Position numbers and translations under genes: made by a program
Notes under the pieces: generated by a model
Told to the model about the DNA's origin: nothing
Databases searched by the model: none
What the model saw: only the letters and a program-made list of their open reading frames with translations
Part shown: in pieces, positions 23,460-31,289 of the stretch
How positions within the stretch are numbered: the stretch's first letter is position 1
Layout of the letters: every line of letters begins with the position of its first letter
From: Microbacterium barkeri
GTDB taxonomy: Bacteria; Actinomycetota; Actinomycetes; Actinomycetales; Microbacteriaceae
Direction: 5' to 3'
NCBI RefSeq assembly: GCF_027921765.1
Contig: NZ_BSEJ01000011.1
Span: 62,001-126,000 of the forward strand
Length of the DNA stretch: 64,000 nucleotides

Positions 23460-24017
23460 ATGAGAAAGAACACCAACCGCCGGAACCTACTCGTCGTCAG
23501 TGCAGTGGCTCTCGGCCTTTCCCTCATCGCCGCCCCCCTCATCGGCAACGGTGCGAATGCCGCGCTGGATGACGGAGGCTTCTGTATCCAGGCCAAGGGC
23601 TTCCAAGGAGAGTTCACGGGCATGGCCGGAGCCAAGAGCTGTGGCACGGCGGAACAGCCGGAGGAGCCGGAGATCCCCGAGCCGATAGTCGCCTCCAGCG
23701 CTTGCTCCCTCTCCTCCGCTTCGCACATCCGGTTCAGATGGAGCGTTGACACTAGCCTCAATGGCGCCGCAGAGCACGGGGTGCTCGTAGACGGGAAGAT
23801 TCAGGAGCTGCCTGGCTCGATCACAGCAACCACAACAGGGGGGCCGAGCGGCTACACGACAGACTTCACCGGCTCAAGCGTCATCCCTCTCGGAAGCTCA
23901 GCGACCTACGCCGTCCGCTTTGCCAGCGGCGAGCACGCTTCCAAGTGGGTGCTCTACAAGACTCAGCGGTCGCTGGTCGGCGGGATCTCCACCTGCGTCT
24001 ACGCCGGGCTGATGTAG
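23460..24017 (+). CDS. secreted protein, unknown function
   Basis: 185 aa. Signal peptide: basic MRKNTNRRN, hydrophobic LLVVSAVALGLSLIAAPLIG, cleavage expected after NGANA (about residue 34). The mature part has several cysteines (FCIQAKG, KSCGTAEQ, SSACSLSS, STCVYAG) and a beta-rich Thr/Ser/Gly-rich body. AGGAGG SD lies inside a predicted hairpin. An exported cargo protein; function unknown. Confidence 0.7.
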   Translation: MRKNTNRRNLLVVSAVALGLSLIAAPLIGNGANAALDDGGFCIQAKGFQGEFTGMAGAKSCGTAEQPEEPEIPEPIVASSACSLSSASHIRFRWSVDTSLNGAAEHGVLVDGKIQELPGSITATTTGGPSGYTTDFTGSSVIPLGSSATYAVRFASGEHASKWVLYKTQRSLVGGISTCVYAGLM

Positions 24018-24328
24018 CCACCCGTTGATATAACAGCTCCACGGCACCACCGCGAAAGCCCCCGGACCCCCCTTCGTCCGGGGGCTTTTCTGTGCCCTCT
24101 CCAGATGCCCAGAGGGCAGTCCGAGCGCGTAGGCCAGAGCATCGGCCTCGTCGACGCTGTAGCGGGCGCCTCAGCCCGTAGTCCGCAACCTCGGGCAGAA
24201 ACCGTGCAGCGCGCATGTCGATACACGGGGGCTGCTTTCCTCGTCAGAGTTGACCGTCCTCGCCCACAGGTGTGCGACACATCGGCAGGCGCCCGCTGAT
24301 AGAACCTCCATCGATCAAGGGAGGACCC
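24018..24328. other. intergenic region with terminator and repeats
   Basis: No gene seen. Contains TTGATAT at 24025-24031, the terminator at 24055, a GTGTGCGACAC repeat copy at about 24267-24277, and a CCTCC/GGGAGG pairing at 24305-24325 that may mask the next SD. Confidence 0.5.
24055..24089 (+). terminator. intrinsic terminator
   Basis: AAAGCCCCCGGAC pairs with GTCCGGGGGCTTT, followed by TTC; strong stem after the secreted-protein gene. Confidence 0.85.
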
Positions 24329-24607
24329 ATGGACAGGCAGGCAAAGGCCCGGGCTGCAGCAAGCCACGCAGCCGAGATCAACGCTGAGCGGAGGCGCAGG
24401 ATGCCCGGCTGGAGGGAGCACGAGCAGAGGATGACCTGGAACAGGCGCAAGCAGTCGGAGAAGTTCGCCCGTGCCCTCCAGGGCTACGACACTTTCATGG
24501 CCGTCAAGGCGCAGCGGCTGGCGGCACGGGCAGCAACCGCTGTTGACTCGCCCGAGACTGCGATCTCCGACGCCAACAGCCCAGAGCCGCACATCCCGAC
24601 GATCTGA
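24329..24607 (+). CDS. small basic hypothetical protein
   Basis: 92 aa; SD GGGAGG before the ATG at 24329. Rich in Arg/Lys/Ala: MDRQAKARAAASHAAEINAE, RRRRMPGWREHEQRMTWNRR, suggesting nucleic-acid binding or a coiled coil. The SD could pair with the upstream CCTCC. No family recognised. Confidence 0.55.
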   Translation: MDRQAKARAAASHAAEINAERRRRMPGWREHEQRMTWNRRKQSEKFARALQGYDTFMAVKAQRLAARAATAVDSPETAISDANSPEPHIPTI

Positions 24608-24640
24608 AGGAGAGACGGGCTGAGACGGGCAGCTATCGCC

Positions 24641-24687
24641 TCGATATGAGCTGTGCCCCCAAGGGGCACGGCTCATCTGGAGGAATC
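24641..24687 (+). promoter_or_regulatory. TCGATAT motif plus 5' hairpin
   Basis: TCGATAT (24641-24647) is followed by GAGCTGTGCCCC-CAA-GGGGCACGGCTC, a 12-bp stem with one wobble, directly before TGGAGG and the ATG at 24688. Confidence 0.5.
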
Positions 24688-24987
24688 ATGGAAATCACTA
24701 CCCTCGCCCTCGGCGATCTTGTCAACACTGCCATCAGCGATTGGATCGGCCCCGTGCTCGTGGGCATCATCGCTGTGGTCGCGCTCGTCCTACTCTGGAA
24801 GCGGCAGTTCGCTGGCTTCCTGACCTTCGCGGCCATGGCCGTGCTCGCCGCGCTCTTCGTCTTCTTCGGCGGCGACCTCTTCGGCAAGAACGGCAACATC
24901 TCCAAGGCCGGAAAGAGCGTCGCGAAGAAGATCAACGCGATTCACCTCACGGATACTACCTACGCGCAGGATTTCCTCACGCGCTGA
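24688..24987 (+). CDS. small two-TM membrane protein (TcpD-like?)
   Basis: 99 aa; GGAGG SD before the ATG. Two adjacent membrane helices (GPVLVGIIAVVALVLLW, then FLTFAAMAVLAALFVFFGG) followed by a basic soluble tail (KAGKSVAKKINAI). The organisation resembles small TcpD/VirB2-like membrane proteins of conjugative systems, but no other transfer gene is nearby, so this assignment is weak. It could equally be a holin-like or toxin-type membrane protein. Confidence 0.6.
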   Translation: MEITTLALGDLVNTAISDWIGPVLVGIIAVVALVLLWKRQFAGFLTFAAMAVLAALFVFFGGDLFGKNGNISKAGKSVAKKINAIHLTDTTYAQDFLTR

Positions 24988-25008
24988 AAAGCGGGTGATT
25001 CCGCGGCA

Positions 25009-25044
25009 GATGGGCTGGTGCTTCGGCATCAGCCCATCTTTTTT
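25009..25044 (+). terminator. intrinsic terminator
   Basis: AGATGGGCTG pairs with CAGCCCATCT followed by TTTTTT; textbook form after the 24688 gene. Confidence 0.93.
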
Positions 25045-25133
25045 CGTCGGTGCGCGCACACTCGCTCGGAATCTCGGTAGAAGAACAGCAGATCCGTTCA
25101 GATGGGCGGATTCTTCGACAGGAGGAGAACGAG

Positions 25134-25412
25134 ATGAGTATGCAGATCACTGACCAGGAGACCACGGAGCGGCTGTGGTTCCGATTCCTGCACTTCGCAG
25201 AAGCCAGCGCCGAATCAGTGGAGCAGGAAACTCCCCAGTCGCTCGCGCTGTGGACACAGGCCAACGCCCACAGGATCTATGACGCAATGGCCGCGAGAGG
25301 TTGGCTGGACGATTCCACTTCCAGAGAAGCGCTCTTCGAGCTTGCCGCCCATGTTCTCGGCATCGACTACGGCTCGCTCTACGATGCCTGGCTCGAAGGA
25401 ACAGGAGCATGA
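25134..25412 (+). CDS. hypothetical protein
   Basis: 92 aa; AGGAGGAGAACG before the ATG. MSMQITDQETTERLWFRFLH, then mostly helical sequence ending YDAWLEGTGA. Stop and next start overlap as ATGA (25409-25412). No family recognised. Confidence 0.6.
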   Translation: MSMQITDQETTERLWFRFLHFAEASAESVEQETPQSLALWTQANAHRIYDAMAARGWLDDSTSREALFELAAHVLGIDYGSLYDAWLEGTGA

Positions 25413-25726
25413 TCGCCAGAGAGACCACTCCAGAGGAGGACGCGGCCTACGAGGAATGGCTGGAGGACGGTGGCCGACTCTCGGTGATCTTCCTGGCTTA
25501 CAAGTCCATCAGCAGAAGGCCGAAGGCGCTCTTTGCCATGAGCAGGCGGGATGCTATCGCTCTCTGCATGGATAAGGGGTCTGCGGGCCAAGGCTGGATG
25601 GTCTGCCACACGCGGCTGGAGAACTGGGAGATCAACGGCAAGGTGCCTACCCGATCCCGGATGAAGGACACAGGCAAGCTCGATCCCATCATCGAAGAGC
25701 TGGGCTTGACGAAGATACCGCTCTGA
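25409..25726 (+). CDS. hypothetical protein
   Basis: 105 aa, translationally coupled to the preceding gene. MIARETTPEEDAAYEEWLED, then LAYKSISRRPKALFAMSRRD, WMVCHTRLENWEINGKVPTR, TKIPL. Mixed alpha/beta. Immediately upstream of the origin region; no known replication family is evident. Confidence 0.6.
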   Translation: MIARETTPEEDAAYEEWLEDGGRLSVIFLAYKSISRRPKALFAMSRRDAIALCMDKGSAGQGWMVCHTRLENWEINGKVPTRSRMKDTGKLDPIIEELGLTKIPL

Positions 25727-25862
25727 CTCGCCAGCTCCTGCCCTCTGAGGCGCTACCAACAGCCCATCGCACAACCTGCCCGCCTCTCCCATCTACGGGC
25801 TGAGGCGGGTAGCGCTGTGTCTGGCTGGCTCCTTGCTGCTCATGTGCGACACCACGGCTAAG

Positions 25863-26175
25863 AATGTTGAGCCATAGTTGAGCAATGTTGAGCCGCAGCC
25901 GTTATGGCTCAACACAGCTACAGCCCCGATCTCATCGATGCTCTGGCAGGATTGGTTGGTTGAATGTTGAGCATGTTGAGCCATATCTCAAAACCTGACT
26001 AGTAAGAGAAGATCCAAACAGATCTCTCCCATGTAGGAGCCTTGCCAACGCTTTCGGCTCAACATGCTCAACATTCTTCTTCTGAGCGGGCTACAGCCGC
26101 ACTCTCATCGCGGCTCTGGCGATGTTGAGCCATATGGCCTATGGCTCAACATTCCTCAACATTTGGCTCAACATT
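25863..26175. repeat. iteron cluster TGTTGAGC (12 copies)
   Basis: Forward copies begin near 25865, 25876 (variant AGTTGAGC), 25886, 25965, 25974, 26123; inverted copies GCTCAACA begin near 25907, 26057, 26066, 26144, 26154 (variant), 26166. TGTTGAGCCATA at 25865-25876 is mirrored exactly at 25903-25914. Confidence 0.85.
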
Positions 26176-26314
26176 CCTGGATTCCTGGCCGGAGTGTGAC
26201 ACCACAGCGTTGAGTTCTGCTGCTCGTGTGCGACACCACCCCTACCGCTTCCGCTTTGATATACAAGTTGTGCTCCTGCGGGGAGAGGTCTGGGTTTGGT
26301 CGCCCAAGACTCTA

Positions 26315-26377
26315 CGGCCCGGATGTGAGATCGAGTGGCTTCCTGTAAGGCCTTGATCCTCTCTCACATCCGGGCCG
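26315..26377 (+). terminator. long-looped 16-bp stem (attenuator or terminator)
   Basis: CGGCCCGGATGTGAGA (26315-26330) is repeated inverted and exact at 26362-26377 with a 31-nt loop; GTTCGTTTG follows. It lies between two TTGATAT motifs ahead of the primase gene. Confidence 0.55.
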
Positions 26378-26432
26378 TTCGTTTGCCCAGAACATACATT
26401 CCGATGTATGTCTGCTCCCTCCGCTGACCGCT

Positions 26433-26497
26433 TTGATATGAGTCTTTGCCCCGCTGACCATGGGGCGTTTCAGATCAAGCATTTACAGGAGGCCACT
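26433..26497 (+). promoter_or_regulatory. TTGATAT motif and leader of the primase gene
   Basis: TTGATAT (26433-26439), then a GCCCC/GGGGC hairpin and AGGAGG 6 nt before GTG 26498. This SD fixes the start choice. Confidence 0.5.
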
Positions 26498-29383
26498 GTG
26501 GCTAACATCACTCTCAGCAACTGCCCGAACTTCAACGGCGGTGCCCACGACAACAGCGATCTTTCCTTCGTTCCCTGGCAGCTCCACGGAGCACACCTCT
26601 TCGGACTCAACAGCCTCGGATCCACTCGAATCGATGAGAGGAGTGGTAAGGCCAAGTCCGCGGAGAAGAACCCCTGCACCTGGGAGAGGAATCCCAAGTG
26701 GGTGAAGCTCACCCCGGAAGAGAAGGCGGCGAAGCGCAAGCGTGGCGAGAAGATCGAGACCTACTACATCGGCTGGGGTGAGTGGGAAGGCGGCGTCAAG
26801 AAGCAGGCCAAGGGCCGCTACGGAGTTTGCCTCACTCGTTCCGGTTTCTTCGTCCTGGACATCGACACTCACCACGGAGTAGATGGAAACGAGACCTTCG
26901 CCAACTGGCTCAGCGAGCTCGGTATCCCCAACGACTTCCAGACCTTCACCGTTGCCACTGGCACGGGCGGCTTTCATTACTACTTCCAGCTACCCCGGAT
27001 CTTCCAGGAGACGGAGATCCGCAAGGCGACAGACCTTCTTCCCGGCATCGATGTCTTCCCCAGCGGCCAGTTCGTCGTCGGCCCCGGGACCACTCGGACG
27101 ATGCCGGACGGCTCGATCGCTCGCTACGAGGTCAGCCGAGATCTACCGATCGCAGAGATGCCACAGCCTCTGGTGGACGCGCTCGTGGACAAGCTCCGCG
27201 CCGCCAACAAGATCGTCGATCCCGAAGAGAAGGCTCGGCAGGAGGAGCAGCGCCGAGAGGCAGAGGCGCGCCGTAAGCATAGGCGCGAGCATCCCGAGGA
27301 GTATCCCGACACCACCTTGAGCGATGGTCAGCGCCGAATGGTTGATCAGCTCCTCTCTGAGATGAGCAGCCTGCCGGACGGACAGCGGCACGCTGGCATC
27401 TTTTCCCTTGCCCACAGCATCGGGAAGATCACTGGCTGGGACCAGGAAGACTATGTGCTGCCCCAGGTCCTCGAAGCCGCATGGCTCTCCGGCCATGAGG
27501 CCGACTGTGCTGAGAAGGATGCTCGCAACGGCTACAACGCTGGCGCGGCCCTCTTCGTTGACTACCGCGAACAGAACCGAATCCAGAGAGAACTGGAACG
27601 AAAGCCTAACCGGCAGAGAGAGGACGATCCGACCGTGCCCCAGAACGAGAAGCAGGAACTGCCGCCACTCACCGGCGAGTTCTTCAACGACGGAGGGGTA
27701 GCCAGCGCCTATCAGGATGCCCGGAAGGGCGAGCTGGTCTCGGTGAACGAGTGGAATAGCTGGGCGCGGTTCTCCCCCCAGCATGGCGTGTGGAAGAAGA
27801 CGAACTCAAGCGAGATCGTGAGCGATCTTCTCGACTGGTATCGCGCTGAGGTCTACCCGGCATTGAAGGAACAGCTTCGAGCTGAAGCCGAGGCCGTCAA
27901 GGATGATCCGACGGAGAAGGAGGAGCAGGAGAAGCGCGCGAAGAAACTCCTGGCGAAGGCCGGAGGCTACCTCAACCTCACGCCGTGCAGGAACGCCACG
28001 GGCGTAGCATTCGGGCGGCTGATGAGGTCGGCGGATCTCTTCGACGCTGACAAGGATGTGCTCCACATCAACGGCACAGCCATTGATCTGCGGACGACGG
28101 CCATTCGGCCCGCCACGCCCGAGGACTACTTCACTGCGAGCGGTAGCCGGCTGGTCGACGAGGTTGATCCCTCTTTCAAGTCCGAACTCTTCGAACTCAT
28201 CCTGGGAGCGTTCCTTCCGGAGACTCGCGAGTATATGCAGGTGCTCATAGGCTCAGCTCTGACGGGCCACCAGCCCAACCCTGCGGGTCTATTCTTCCTC
28301 CAGGCCGATGGTGATAACGGTAAGAGCACCTTCGCGGATGTGTTCAAGGCGTTGCTCGGCGGCTACTCCGAGCAGATCGATTCCGACATTCTGCTCAACA
28401 GCCAGAACAGTAAGACCTTCGCCAACATCCGGGTCAAGGGGAAGCGCTTCATTCCCATCGAGGAGCTTCCCAAGAACGGCCAGCTCGACTCGAAGGCTTC
28501 CAAGGGCCTCGCCGGGACCAAGAGCCTGACCGGAGCTCACAAGGGCGTGGATGAGGAAACCTTCGATGTGCAGGCAACCTTCCTGATCAACACGAACTAC
28601 AAGCTCAAGGTCAGCGAAACGGATCGAGGCACGCGGAAGCGGCTCAAGCTCATCCCCATGCCCTACACCTTCCTGCCGCAGGACGAGTATGACGAGCAGG
28701 TAGCGCGCTGGCACCGTGAGGGACGCCGCGAGGAGCTGACCATCAAGCCGCAGGATCCTCGGCTCGACGGAGCGGAAGACAACCCGGAGATCCTGAAGGC
28801 GGCTCTCGCTTGGGCGCTCGAAGGCGCCCGCAAGTTCTACGCCAACGGCAAGCGCATCCTGCCTGAGACTCCCGCGATGAAAGCGGCCAAGCGGGAATGG
28901 CTGTCGAGCCAGGATCGCATCAGCCTCTGGTGGGACGAGTTCATCATCGAGGATGAGGACTCCTTCTGCCTGGTCCTCGATCTCCACGAGAGCTACGAGC
29001 GTTCAGTGCTCGCTGGAGGATCGAATCAGCGACCTGAGGCACAGCGCCAGTTCATGGAGATGCTGAAATCCCACGACAACTTCAAGGCTGCCGGGGCTGA
29101 GCACTTTCAGAACAAGCGAGTCCCGAAGGCTCTGAGCGGAAAACAGTCGCTTTGGACGCCCGAGAAGCAGGATCACTGGGATGAGCCTGAGAAGCGAATC
29201 CGCAGGGCTAAGGCCGTTGCCTCCTTCGTGAAGGGCATCCGGTTCAAGACTGATGAGGACTTCGACAAGGAAGCCGCTGCGCAGGAAGCAGAGGAGAAAG
29301 CTCAGGCACTCTCGCAGCTTCCCGGCATCATCACCATCCCTGACGAGGAAGCCGTGGACGACCTGACGCCCGCCGACGCGTAG
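26498..29383 (+). CDS. primase-polymerase / SF3 (D5-type) helicase
   Basis: 961 aa from the GTG at 26498; an in-frame ATG at 26408 lacks an SD. The N-terminal AEP primase-polymerase domain shows DID at 121-123, TGTGGFHYYF at 154-163 and GIDVFPSGQFVVGPGT at 183-197. After a long charged linker comes a D5_N/SF3 helicase: Walker A GDNGKST near residue 604, FIPIEELPK (Walker B), sensor region FLINTNYKLKVSETDRGTRKR. Fused primase-helicases of this type replicate phages, satellites and P4-like plasmids. The adjacent iteron cluster should be its origin. Confidence 0.92.
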   Translation: MANITLSNCPNFNGGAHDNSDLSFVPWQLHGAHLFGLNSLGSTRIDERSGKAKSAEKNPCTWERNPKWVKLTPEEKAAKRKRGEKIETYYIGWGEWEGGVKKQAKGRYGVCLTRSGFFVLDIDTHHGVDGNETFANWLSELGIPNDFQTFTVATGTGGFHYYFQLPRIFQETEIRKATDLLPGIDVFPSGQFVVGPGTTRTMPDGSIARYEVSRDLPIAEMPQPLVDALVDKLRAANKIVDPEEKARQEEQRREAEARRKHRREHPEEYPDTTLSDGQRRMVDQLLSEMSSLPDGQRHAGIFSLAHSIGKITGWDQEDYVLPQVLEAAWLSGHEADCAEKDARNGYNAGAALFVDYREQNRIQRELERKPNRQREDDPTVPQNEKQELPPLTGEFFNDGGVASAYQDARKGELVSVNEWNSWARFSPQHGVWKKTNSSEIVSDLLDWYRAEVYPALKEQLRAEAEAVKDDPTEKEEQEKRAKKLLAKAGGYLNLTPCRNATGVAFGRLMRSADLFDADKDVLHINGTAIDLRTTAIRPATPEDYFTASGSRLVDEVDPSFKSELFELILGAFLPETREYMQVLIGSALTGHQPNPAGLFFLQADGDNGKSTFADVFKALLGGYSEQIDSDILLNSQNSKTFANIRVKGKRFIPIEELPKNGQLDSKASKGLAGTKSLTGAHKGVDEETFDVQATFLINTNYKLKVSETDRGTRKRLKLIPMPYTFLPQDEYDEQVARWHREGRREELTIKPQDPRLDGAEDNPEILKAALAWALEGARKFYANGKRILPETPAMKAAKREWLSSQDRISLWWDEFIIEDEDSFCLVLDLHESYERSVLAGGSNQRPEAQRQFMEMLKSHDNFKAAGAEHFQNKRVPKALSGKQSLWTPEKQDHWDEPEKRIRRAKAVASFVKGIRFKTDEDFDKEAAAQEAEEKAQALSQLPGIITIPDEEAVDDLTPADA

Positions 29384-29439
29384 ACCAGGTAATCACCCCA
29401 ACCCCGCTGAGGCGGGAGGAAGCAAGGAACTCATGAGCA

Positions 29440-29646
29440 ATGGAAATCGTAAACTCAACCGCTGGAACCATGCCCTTCGGGAAGCACAAGGGCCACCTTC
29501 TTGAGGAGGTAGCCCGGGACCGGGCCTATTGTCGCTGGCTCTTCAAGCAGCCTCACTTCAAGAGTGGATACCCAGATCTCTACAAGGTCTTGAGGGAACT
29601 CGCAGAGCTGGAGCGCTTCATGCGCGAAGCGCGGATTAGCTACTGA
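29440..29646 (+). CDS. ExoX C-terminal-like / DUF3820-type small protein
   Basis: 68 aa. MPFGKHKGHLLEEVARDRAY, then CRWLFKQPHF matches the small domain M-x-F-G-K-x-K-G...Y-L-x-W found alone in phage genes and at the C-terminus of exonuclease X-like proteins. Probably binds nucleic acid or a replication partner. It directly follows the primase-helicase gene and may be cotranscribed. Confidence 0.75.
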   Translation: MEIVNSTAGTMPFGKHKGHLLEEVARDRAYCRWLFKQPHFKSGYPDLYKVLRELAELERFMREARISY

Positions 29647-29656
29647 GGGCTGAGCC

Positions 29657-29830
29657 GTGGAGCACATCACCGAACCACTGGAACTCATCATCATCCGCAA
29701 CCGGCTCTACAGCCTGAGCCACGCTCCCCGAGGCGAGGACCGCTACTCGCTCATCGGAAGCCAGCGCTCATCGGCAATGAGCCGCTACAGCTACCGGAGG
29801 GAGTGGGCGGGCATGATCTCGCTCCCCTGA
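29657..29830 (+). CDS. small hypothetical protein
   Basis: 57 aa from GTG 29657: VEHITEPLELIIIRNRLYSL, then HAPRGEDRYSLIGSQRSSAM and YSYRREWAGMISLP. Begins 10 bp after the previous stop, with no strong SD. Ends just before a repeat-terminator unit. Function unknown. Confidence 0.5.
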   Translation: MEHITEPLELIIIRNRLYSLSHAPRGEDRYSLIGSQRSSAMSRYSYRREWAGMISLP

Positions 29831-29834
29831 GAGC

Positions 29835-29879
29835 TGTGCGACACCACAGGGCCACGATCAACAGCGGATCGTGGCCCTT
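29835..29879 (+). repeat. repeat-terminator unit, left copy
   Basis: TGTGCGACACCAC is followed by a hairpin with arms AGGGCCACGATC and GATCGTGGCCCT, ending TTC. The unit recurs almost exactly at 31095-31140. Confidence 0.85.
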
Positions 29880-29880
29880 C
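29848..29880. terminator. terminator within the left repeat
   Basis: 12-bp arms around a 7-nt loop, with CTTCTG after. Lies between convergent genes (29830 plus and 29891 minus), so it may serve both. Confidence 0.75.
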
Positions 29881-29890
29881 TGTCTGTCGT

Positions 29891-31021
29891 TCACCCGGCT
29901 GGGGCTTCCGCCTTCTTGGCCTCCCGGCGCTTCCGGTCGGCTTCTCGCCTCTTTGCCCTTCGCTCTTCGGCCTTCGCAGCTTCCTCTTCCTCGCGGCGCT
30001 GCATCTCCGCCTCGAACTCCTCACGCCACTTCGCCCAGGCCTCCCGGCGCGCCTTCGCTTCCGCCGCCATCTGCTCGTGCCATTCCCGAAGCGTTTGCTG
30101 GAACCTCGCTCGAAGATCCGGCAACGCCTCATCGGCGGGGCGTTCCAGGATCTCACCGAGGCTCCAGCTCTGGAACGCTCGGCGGCGGGGTAGCCAGATC
30201 CCGAGCCAGCGGATTCGCAGCGCATCCTCGAAGTCGAGGAGCGTGTAGCCCAGCAGCTGGAACAGGGTGTCTCTGATCCAAGGATTGGTCAGCCGCTCAG
30301 TTGCCTTGCAGTCGATCAGAGTGTCGCCGATCATCCAGTCGGCGTCAGCGCCTCCCACCATCGCGCTACCAGCGAAGACGGGGTTGGGCTCGAAGCGCCC
30401 TCCCGCATCTATGGCCCTATTCCACTCCGCGACCTGCTCAGCCGCACCCGTTCGAAGCGCGGCGAGATCGGCAAGCATGAGCGGATCGATCAGCGCGAGG
30501 AGGTCAGCGCCGTTCTTTGCTTTGCGAAGCTGCTTCCCGAGGGTCCCCTCGACCACGGCGTAGATCCCTGCACGGTAGAAGCTCTCGCACCATGCCAGAA
30601 CGATGGCGAGCCGGTCCTGATCCTCGTCTGTCCCGCTCTGCGCCGCCTGATCAGCGATCAGCAGTGCCTCATCGAGGACCCGCGCCATGTGCTTGCCGCG
30701 CCGGATGCCCTCGGTGTGGAGCTGGAAATGCTCGAGACCCCTGAGAGCGACCGTGTTGCCCACGGCGAAGCCGCCGAGCATCATCCGCACTCGGTAGTCG
30801 AAGGCAGTTCCGATGGGGCCGGCGTGGCTCCGCTTGTCCTTGACAGCCTCAGGGATGGGCAGGTCGAGCTTGCGAGCAGTCAGCTCATCGAAGCGGAACT
30901 CGCGGGCGATGTCTTTGCCAAGGTGCCCTCGGCTGCCAGCGAGCAAGAAGTGGGGAGCGCTGTCGTAGAGGAACTGGCGAACCGGCGACTGCGTGTTCTT
31001 CAGGTGGTGGGTCAGCGCCAT
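29891..31021 (-). CDS. PD-(D/E)XK-like cargo protein
   Basis: 376 aa. Core pattern GGADADWMIGDTLIDCKATE (residues about 226-245) has the D-x(n)-D-x-K arrangement of PD-(D/E)XK nucleases, preceded by a helical region and followed by RDTLFQLLGYTLLDFEDALR. The last about 75 residues are an extremely charged coiled coil (RRREEEEAAKAEERRAKRRE). Convergent with its neighbours and bounded by near-identical repeat-terminator units, so it looks like an inserted cassette. A defence nuclease is the best guess; no close named family is recalled. Confidence 0.6.
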   Translation of the reverse strand: MALTHHLKNTQSPVRQFLYDSAPHFLLAGSRGHLGKDIAREFRFDELTARKLDLPIPEAVKDKRSHAGPIGTAFDYRVRMMLGGFAVGNTVALRGLEHFQLHTEGIRRGKHMARVLDEALLIADQAAQSGTDEDQDRLAIVLAWCESFYRAGIYAVVEGTLGKQLRKAKNGADLLALIDPLMLADLAALRTGAAEQVAEWNRAIDAGGRFEPNPVFAGSAMVGGADADWMIGDTLIDCKATERLTNPWIRDTLFQLLGYTLLDFEDALRIRWLGIWLPRRRAFQSWSLGEILERPADEALPDLRARFQQTLREWHEQMAAEAKARREAWAKWREEFEAEMQRREEEEAAKAEERRAKRREADRKRREAKKAEAPAG

Positions 31022-31094
31022 GCTCGGCCTCCGGCTGCTCTCTGTCTATGTTCGTGAATGCTATCCCGGGACACCGACTTTGCGAGCTGAGCTG

Positions 31095-31140
31095 GTGTGC
31101 GACACCACAGGGCCACGATCCAAAGCGGATCGTGGCCCTT
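31095..31140 (+). repeat. repeat-terminator unit, right copy
   Basis: GTGTGCGACACCAC plus the AGGGCCACGATC/GATCGTGGCCCT hairpin, differing from the 29835 copy mainly in the loop. An inverted relative (GGTGGTGTCGCATACC) follows at 31149-31164. Confidence 0.85.
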
Positions 31141-31217
31141 CGTCTTATGGTGGTGTCGCATACCGGCTAATGCGACTTATTCCCCCAGATCGAGCACCAC
31201 CTCTGGATCACCCCATT

Positions 31218-31224
31218 TTGATAT
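31218..31224 (+). promoter_or_regulatory. TTGATAT motif before the small recombinase
   Basis: TTGATAT followed by TGCCTTCTG, resembling the 21947 and 23418 copies; 65 nt before the ATG at 31290. Confidence 0.45.
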
Positions 31225-31289
31225 TGCCTTCTGCGACTAAAACCGAGAACGCCTCGGACAGCGAAAGACGGTCGCGGAGGTAAGAGAAA

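Larger units (their letters stand above)
25727..26497. other. replication-origin region (iterons)
   Basis: 0.77 kb without a convincing gene. It holds 12 copies of TGTTGAGC or its complement (25863-26175), a 20-bp exact inverted repeat (25963-25982/26056-26075) around AT-rich DNA, an 11-bp dyad (26124-26150), three GTGTGCGACACCAC-type repeats, a 16-bp dyad (26315-26377) and two TTGATAT motifs before the primase gene. Layout fits an iteron origin next to its initiator. Confidence 0.75.

Noticed and set aside
24688..24987. Conjugation system suggested by the TcpD-like membrane protein
   Set aside because: No relaxase, coupling protein or VirB4-like ATPase is present, so a two-helix resemblance is not enough.
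26141..26356. 71-codon ORF across the origin
   Set aside because: It reads through iterons and the repeat copies, has no SD and no recognisable composition of a real protein.
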